This document shows, one piece after another, positions 58,596-64,000 of a stretch of 64,000 bases of DNA. Source of the DNA: Sipunculus nudus. Taxonomy: Eukaryota > Annelida > Sipuncula > Golfingiida > Sipunculidae. The stretch lies in assembly GCA_026874595.1 (NCBI GenBank), contig CM049319.1, positions 57,484,917 to 57,548,916 on the forward strand, in the 5' to 3' direction. Under the pieces are notes generated by a model. That model saw only the letters and a list, made by a program, of their open reading frames with translations. It did no database searches and was not told the origin of the DNA. The position numbers and the translations under genes are program-made. Position 1 is the stretch's first letter. Every line of letters begins with the position of its first letter.

Positions 58596-59292
58596 TATAA
58601 TTAGCCTTAAAAAACTGGCTAATTACAGTAAGTTTCAGAAGTTTTGAACTGAGAAAACAGTACTGAAACCAGACATTCATATACTCAAACCAGAGTTGAT
58701 CTGAATTAATAATTGGAAATGACACCAAACTGATGTTATAGTGTATACTTGCTCAATGAAATTACCCCACTATTAGGAGTTAATATTTATTCAGTGAGAA
58801 TATTACCTGAAGCACAACATTGTTTCAAGATCGGCATATACCTTGTAGATTTGGCTAGAACACATGCATGTTTTGTGAGAAATGCTAGTTCAGTGATACC
58901 TGGACATCATTATTGGGTTGATATAAACCCAGATTAGAGTGAAAATTTTTGATGTTGTTAGATACGCCCTGGTATAATTTTTTCTACACTAGTTTGTGAT
59001 TGGTCACGTGGTAGGGTCTCTTGACAGGTAAGTTTACCCCTCCCGATTGGCATGGTAATCATAGGTGCATGGTGTTTATTGATATCTTGATATCCATCCG
59101 TCCATCCGTCTGACCCTTCGTCCGACCTTCCGTCCGTCCGTCCGTATAAGTAGATTTTGATGCGTAGAGCTACCGTAGTGTAATTGTACGGATACCGCCG
59201 GTTCATTAGGTTGGCTTTAACAGTACGTATTTACGGATTTTTAAGAGCGGATATTACTAGATACTGGAATCTTACTAGGTTAGAGCGTTACC
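58596..59292 (+). other. Leader of the Gmr1-like element
   Basis: About 700 bases of untranslated leader with no convincing ORF. A (CCGT)n tract lies at 59094-59146. The 5' edge of this leader would hold the packaging signal, which cannot be recognised by eye. Confidence 0.5.
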
Positions 59293-61191
59293 ATGGAGAC
59301 GTTAGAGTCACTTGTTAGATGCGGACAGGCCTTGGGACTTAAGGACCAGGCTTTACAAGATTATGTTGAGGCTAGACGGCGTGCGGATGAAGAACGCGAG
59401 GAAAGAGCTAGGCAACGTGAAATAGAGAAGGAACAGCGGGAATTAGAGCGTGAGCAGCGGGAATTAGAGCGCGAGCGAGAGGCTAGAGCCCACGAATTAG
59501 AGGTTCTAAGGTTAAAGTCTGACTCTGGGGTTAAAGAAGAGAGAAGTAGGGATGTATTCCCGAAAATCCAGCTTCCACCTTTTGATGAGGCTCACGATCA
59601 GCTAGATGCGTTTCTTGAGCGATTTGAACGATTAGCTGTATGTCAAGGCTATGATAGGGAGAATTGGGCGTTACACCTGAGTCCGTTACTGCGGGGTAAG
59701 GCGCTAGGGACTTACACACAGTTATCGGTTAGTGAGGCCATGGATTACGATAAGTTAAAGATAGCCTTGTTAAAGCGATACCAAATGACCGAAGAGGGTT
59801 ATCGACACAAGTTTCGGACTTGTAGGCCTGAGCGAGGCGAAACGCCGAGTCATTTTGCGGTGAGACTGAGTGGATACCTAGACCATTGGATAGGGATGGC
59901 AGGGGTCGGAGGTGACTACGACGGGGTAGTTAACCTGTTGATGTGTGAGCAGTTTGTAAACTGCTGTAGTAGGGATCTCTCTATGTTTTTGAAAGAGAGA
60001 CGGTGTCGTGACTTTGATAGTATGGTAGACTTAGCCGAGAGTTATACGGAGGCTCACGGTGTACACAGCCTTACAGCAGGTCCTCGTTATGGCAATAATG
60101 TGCCGCGTCCAGCGCAACCGGTATCTCAGCCTAGAGAGAAGCGAGAGGTTGAGCGCAGTCCGGGTGGTCAGACATTTAAGCCATCAGGAGGCATCAGATG
60201 TTATTTATGTAATGAACTGGGACATAAGGCGCGGGAATGTAAGACTAGTGCCCGGTCGAGGCCTAGGTCTTCCCCTCAAGTAGGGCGTGCTGCTGGCGAT
60301 CAGCAGAGGTATAGGACTAATTTTAGCCCCCCGTATAACCCAAAACAGAAACCGGAGACTATGTCAATGGCAGTAGTCGAGGCGGAAACGGAGACAGTCG
60401 GTGCGGTGAAACCGGAAGTAGAGAGTCCGAGTCAGTCGTTAGGATTTGCTGCCCAGACAGAAGGCGGAATCTCGTTACCTGTGTGTGAAGGGCTGGTGAA
60501 TGGTAAGTCAGCGAGGGTGCTGCGGGATTCGGGATGTTCCTCGGCAGGAATACGTGAGTCGTACGTGGAGCCGAATCAGTTCACCGGACACCAGGTCGAG
60601 TGTAGGTTGTTCGACGGGTCTGTAAGACAATTTCCTACGGCTAGGATTAATGTGGACTGTGCGTACTTTGTCGGTACTATCGAGGCAATGGTGGTCGGGG
60701 ATGCTGTATGTGATTTAGCGCTAGGTAACGTAGCGGGAGCGCGTGATCCGTATGATCCGGACCCGACGTGGAAGTCTGAGCGGTCCTCAGGCGTAGTGTG
60801 TGACGGTGTAGAGTCACAAAAGGAGGTGTCGTCTGCGGTGGAGACACGGAGCGCTGCACGAGAGAAACAGATACCGACGCGTAGCTTGAATGTTGCAAGC
60901 CCAGTTGCCGATGTGAGTCCGGCCGAATTTTTGAAGGCGCAGGAGGAGGATGGGTCTTTAGCGCTGTATTGGAGGCTAGCTAGAGAGGCTAGAAATGATA
61001 GTCCATTTAGAATTGAGGACGGATATTTAGTTCGGGTTGTGAGTGATAAACGGGGAGATCAAGATGGATCTCGAGTGGTGGTACCTCAGACGTTACGGTA
61101 CGACGTAATGAGGATGGGCCACGAAGCGGTTATGGCGGGCCATGAGGGCATAGACAAAACGCACCACCGCGTGAGAACTCAGTTTTTCTAG
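59293..61191 (+). CDS. Gag-protease-integrase N-part of Gmr1-like element
   Basis: 632 residues from an ATG in good context (TTACCATGG). Residues 25-75 are a highly charged coiled-coil rich in REIEKEQ/RELERE repeats. About 85-270 is a retrotransposon Gag capsid-like region. A zinc knuckle C303-C306-H311-C316 follows (CYLCNELGHKAREC). A protease-type motif VLRDSGCSS has D412 with Ser in place of the usual Thr. The C-terminal part (about 545-632) is an integrase N-terminal domain with GHEAVMAGHEG (the two His of the HHCC finger). The frame stops at a TAG (61189-61191). The next frame starts six bases later in the same phase with the CPIC pair of the same finger, so the stop splits one domain. 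A disabling mutation is likelier than a programmed stop. Confidence 0.9.
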   Translation: METLESLVRCGQALGLKDQALQDYVEARRRADEEREERARQREIEKEQRELEREQRELEREREARAHELEVLRLKSDSGVKEERSRDVFPKIQLPPFDEAHDQLDAFLERFERLAVCQGYDRENWALHLSPLLRGKALGTYTQLSVSEAMDYDKLKIALLKRYQMTEEGYRHKFRTCRPERGETPSHFAVRLSGYLDHWIGMAGVGGDYDGVVNLLMCEQFVNCCSRDLSMFLKERRCRDFDSMVDLAESYTEAHGVHSLTAGPRYGNNVPRPAQPVSQPREKREVERSPGGQTFKPSGGIRCYLCNELGHKARECKTSARSRPRSSPQVGRAAGDQQRYRTNFSPPYNPKQKPETMSMAVVEAETETVGAVKPEVESPSQSLGFAAQTEGGISLPVCEGLVNGKSARVLRDSGCSSAGIRESYVEPNQFTGHQVECRLFDGSVRQFPTARINVDCAYFVGTIEAMVVGDAVCDLALGNVAGARDPYDPDPTWKSERSSGVVCDGVESQKEVSSAVETRSAAREKQIPTRSLNVASPVADVSPAEFLKAQEEDGSLALYWRLAREARNDSPFRIEDGYLVRVVSDKRGDQDGSRVVVPQTLRYDVMRMGHEAVMAGHEGIDKTHHRVRTQFF

Positions 61192-61197
61192 AAAGGG

Positions 61198-62241
61198 ATG
61201 TATAATGACATTGCTGAGTTTTGCAAGTCCTGTCCCATTTGCCAGAAAACCATACCGAAAGGCAAGGTGCCTGGAGCTACGTTAGGCCAGATGCCATTAA
61301 TTGATGAGCCCTGGCGTAGAATTTCGATGGATCTGGTAGGGCCGATCCATCCAGCGTCCGAGAGAGGTCACAGGTATATTCTGACCGTTATGGATTATGC
61401 CACTAGATATCCGGAGGCTGTTGCTTTAAAGAACATAGATACAGTCTCTGTGGCTGATGCGCTAGTTGATATTTATGCGCGGTTAGGAGTGCCGTCAGAG
61501 GTGCTTACTGACATGGGAACACAATTTACGTCAGACCTCATGCGAGAAGTTAGCCGTGTTTTGTCTGTGAGACAGCTCACCACTACTCCTTACCATCCTA
61601 TGTGCAACGGAATGGTGGAGAGATTCAATGGAACGTTAAAGTTAATGTTGAAACGGATGTGCGAGGAAAGACCGCGAGATTGGGATCGGTACCTCAGCGC
61701 CGTGCTTTTTGCGTACCGAGAAGCGCCACATGAGAGCACAGGGTTCTCACCCTTTGAGTTGCTCTATGGTAGGATCGTTAGAGGACCGATGCGGATTCTA
61801 AGGGATCTGTGGACCAAGCGAGATACTAGTGTCGAGACTAAAACCACGTACCAATACCTCCTGGACCTACAAGACAAACTAAGCGACACATGCGCGTTAG
61901 CTAGAGAGGCGTTGAACAAATCAGCGAACAGACACAGACTGGTATATGATAGAGGTAAATGCACGCGCAGGTTTGAGGCCGGAGTCGAAGTTTTGTTGTT
62001 ACTCCCGACGGAGCGGAACAAATTAATGGTACAGTGGAAAGGCCCCTATACTATTGTAAACAGGGTTGGGGACTTAGACTATCGGATTAAGATTGGCGAT
62101 AAGGTTAAAACCTTCCACGTGAATATGCTGAAACGGTACCATGCTAGAAACGAGCCCCAGCATATTCTGGCAGCGGTAGCCAAGGGCGCACCTGATTCTA
62201 TACATGATCCTGACGGTGTAGAAGGGGAAACAGAGCACTGA
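61198..62241 (+). pseudogene. Integrase catalytic and C-terminal part after in-frame stop
   Basis: In phase with the preceding frame and separated by a single TAG. It supplies the CxxC half of the zinc finger (CKSCPICQK). The catalytic core has D in SMDLVGP, D in LTDMGTQF and E in MVERFNG with exact D-X35-E spacing, and then a GPY/F domain (WKGPYTIVNRVG). An independent start at 61198 would lack an intact finger. Integrase lies before RNase H here, the diagnostic order of Gmr1-like gypsy elements. The frame ends at 62241 close to a deletion junction. Confidence 0.88.
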
Positions 62242-62839
62242 TAGACCTAAGACAAAGAAGGCTTTGCGAGCATTCCTAGGTCTTACAGGGTACTATCGAA
62301 AATTCGTGCCAAACTATGCGGAAATAGCGGTGCCCTTGACTGATCTAACGCGTAAAGGTCAACCTAACAAACTAGACTGGGAACCCGTACACGAGAACGC
62401 GTACTGTTCTCTAAAGGCTAAACTGTCAGACCCTCCCATACTGAAGCTACCTGATTTCAGTAAACGATTTTATTTGAAATGTGATGCATCTGATGTGGGT
62501 ATTGGCTGTATCCTGATGCAAAGACACGAGGGGATCATGCACCCAGTAGCTTATGCCAGTCGTAAACTGTTGCCCAGGGAGAGAAATTACTCCACTATCG
62601 AGAAAGAGTCATTAGCAATTGTATGGTCTGTACAGAAATTTGAGATGTACCTGGCTTGTAGACCGTTCACCATTCAGACCGACCACAAACCAATAAAGTG
62701 TATTAGCAAATCAAAATGTGCTAATAAGAGAGTAATGAGATGGGCACTGGTTCTACAAGAGTTTAGATTTGATATTGAAGCAGTGTCAGGTAAACTAAAC
62801 CATGGACCTGATTTTCTTAGCAGACTGCCTGAGTGTTAG
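62242..62839 (+). pseudogene. Truncated reverse transcriptase: connection plus RNase H
   Basis: In a different phase from the integrase frame. From about 62246 the sequence enters at the RT end (PKTKKALRAFLGLTGYYRKF), then RNase H with CDAS, IEKESLAI, TDHKPI and GPDFLSR, all catalytic acids present. The fingers and palm, including the YxDD box, are absent, corresponding to perhaps 250 codons lost between integrase and this point. The copy therefore cannot encode its own polymerase, and trans-mobilisation is the inferred route for recent movement. An assembly error at the junction is an alternative. Confidence 0.88.
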
Positions 62840-63033
62840 GATGTAATGAGCTATAATGTTTAGCCAGTTAAGTCTAAACATGTACAAGATTTTGCCCTGT
62901 GTCATAGACCGTGGGCATGTACTAATGACAACTTGTTACATGACTTTTATGTATTGCTATATGTAAATATGTTTAGCTGGACCCTGTGAGATAGAACGAT
63001 ACGATGTATCGAGAAAATACCGTGTATTTTCTT
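62840..63033 (+). other. 3' untranslated region of Gmr1-like element
   Basis: A noncoding spacer between the RNase H stop and the polypurine tract. No env-like frame. Confidence 0.7.
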
Positions 63034-63049
63034 TAAAAGGAGGGGGTGA
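63034..63049 (+). promoter_or_regulatory. Polypurine tract
   Basis: AAAAGGAGGGGGTGA lies directly before the 3' LTR, with a single T interrupting the purines near its end. Confidence 0.8.
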
Positions 63050-64000
63050 TGTCACCAGACAATAGGTGACAATATGTACGGTGTTTTGTATCATAGTTTA
63101 ACGAAGTCTGTTCTCTATTGATATGGACGTGAAGCGTCATCCTAAAGCGTTGACAGGTCTGGATTGTATATATATATTGTGTATTCTTGTATGGAATCCC
63201 ATCGGCTATCAGCTGATTTATCCGTGTCACGCATCGTGTGTAATTATTTCTGGTATGTGGGTCGCCAAGGTGACGCTAACAGTCAAACTAGGTCACATAT
63301 ATCCTTATATGGGACACTTGAGAAATGAGCCAATCAGAGAACCGGATCGCCGTATTGTGACGACGATTGTGACGTCAGAGTTCAGGGAGAGACGCTGGAA
63401 GCTGCCTTCAGTTGGGTCTTGAAGCTTGAGGTGGCAGCACGCACGCACGGGAGTAGGAACATTGAAACGCCAGGAACGGCATAGAAGCAAGCTTCTACAT
63501 GAAGCAAGGACCCAGCTCATAAGAACTCAGCCGTGCTGCCGAAAGAGCTTCGTATTGGCGATATAGAGAGAGAGCGCGCTAGACACCTACAGGCCTAGTT
63601 TAGCTTGACCTAGATACATAACCGCCGTAAGCCGAGAAACCATTGCTACACGAGCAAGGTCAAGGACTCTAAGCTACACGTAAACAAAGGCAAGCAAGAT
63701 CAGTTGAAGATCGCTAAACTCAGAAAGACTAGATCTATATGGTACTAACCATACGCTAGATTCTACACTAAACAGTAACCAGAGATCTCTGAAGGAACTG
63801 GACTTTATGGTTTTTTTTATACAAATCACGGACTCGGTAAATATCCTGTATTTTTAATGTGACGGACTGTCGCATTGACACATCAACGCACACACACTTA
63901 CATCTACGTCTTTGTAAGTATTGTCTTGAATTATATTTGTGAATTTAACCTGATGTCTCATAGTTTCTATTGATCTGGGTGTATGATTGTCTGGTATTTT
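63050..64000 (+). repeat. 3' LTR, truncated by window end
   Basis: 951 bases matching 57473-58420, with about eight substitutions and an 8-T run in place of 5 T near 63811. The last 150 bases or so of the LTR and the target duplication lie outside the window. Confidence 0.95.

Larger units (their letters stand above)
54848..64000 (+). other. CSTPP1 intron 6 (5' part)
   Basis: After the exon 6 donor no further family exon was recognised up to the window end. The interval is filled mainly by a Helentron-like element, a related fragment and an LTR retrotransposon. Confidence 0.65.
57473..64000 (+). mobile_element. Gmr1-like LTR retrotransposon, internally deleted, 3' end outside
   Basis: A 1100-bp 5' LTR (57473-58572), a leader, Gag-protease-integrase coding, an RT-connection/RNase H piece, a purine tract, and the first 951 bases of the 3' LTR. 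LTRs start TGTCACC, and the 5' LTR ends GGTGACA. Integrase lies upstream of RT/RNase H. That order is known for Gmr1-like Ty3/gypsy elements and resembles copia, while the protein sequences are gypsy-like. By eye the LTRs differ at about eight positions plus a 3-base T-run length change in about 948 bases, so insertion is fairly recent. The copy is defective: one in-frame TAG in integrase, and RT fingers/palm missing. Confidence 0.9.

Noticed and set aside
61189-61197. Programmed stop readthrough as in some retroviruses
   Set aside because: The stop falls inside a single zinc-finger domain instead of a gag/pol boundary, so a nonsense mutation is more economical.

Overview
This is a AT-rich animal nuclear genome segment with spliced genes, SINEs, MITEs, LTR retrotransposons and long tandem-repeat arrays. 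It most likely comes from a lophotrochozoan, probably a bivalve mollusc. That host call is inference: it rests on intron-exon structure, a CSTPP1 (C11orf49) orthologue, and repeats that combine tandem cores, ACGG-type microsatellites and terminal hairpins, like the 'pearl'/Helentron elements known from bivalves. No bacterial genes, rRNA or CRISPR array were seen.

Layout. 1-30.7 kb is gene-poor. It holds dispersed repeats, two MITEs, a SINE, a CpG-rich locally duplicated block (22.6-23.9 kb) and a nested Helentron-like complex (5.3-12.2 kb) whose core is a 280-bp array followed by a 336-bp array with 672-bp higher-order periodicity. At 30.69-36.74 kb lies a second hairpin-ended element with a 180-bp tandem core. 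A complete, very young Ty3/gypsy-type LTR retrotransposon (31004-35151) is inserted in it, with identical 185-bp LTRs, a 5-bp target duplication and one 1204-codon Gag-Pol ORF. Its primer-binding region is a perfect 15-nt complement of its own LTR, which suggests self-priming.

The genic part is 37.9-54.9 kb. Two genes diverge from a shared intergenic region of about 560 bp. On the minus strand is an inferred two-exon gene for a small secreted cysteine-containing protein (43008 to 37931). On the plus strand are exons 1-6 of the CSTPP1 orthologue, a regulator of the tubulin polyglutamylase complex at centriolar satellites. Its introns carry a 1.2-kb hAT-type MITE with an 8-bp target duplication, other MITEs, and a (TA)n tract that runs almost to the exon 6 acceptor. 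The last exons lie beyond the window.

The right end (54.9-64.0 kb), in CSTPP1 intron 6, holds a minus-strand copy of the Helentron-like family, a fragment of a related repeat, and an LTR retrotransposon of Gmr1 type. That element is a gypsy lineage with integrase upstream of RT/RNase H. This copy has a 1100-bp 5' LTR, a long Gag-protease-integrase frame broken by one in-frame TAG, and an RT region from which fingers and palm are missing while connection and RNase H remain. The 3' LTR runs off the window end.
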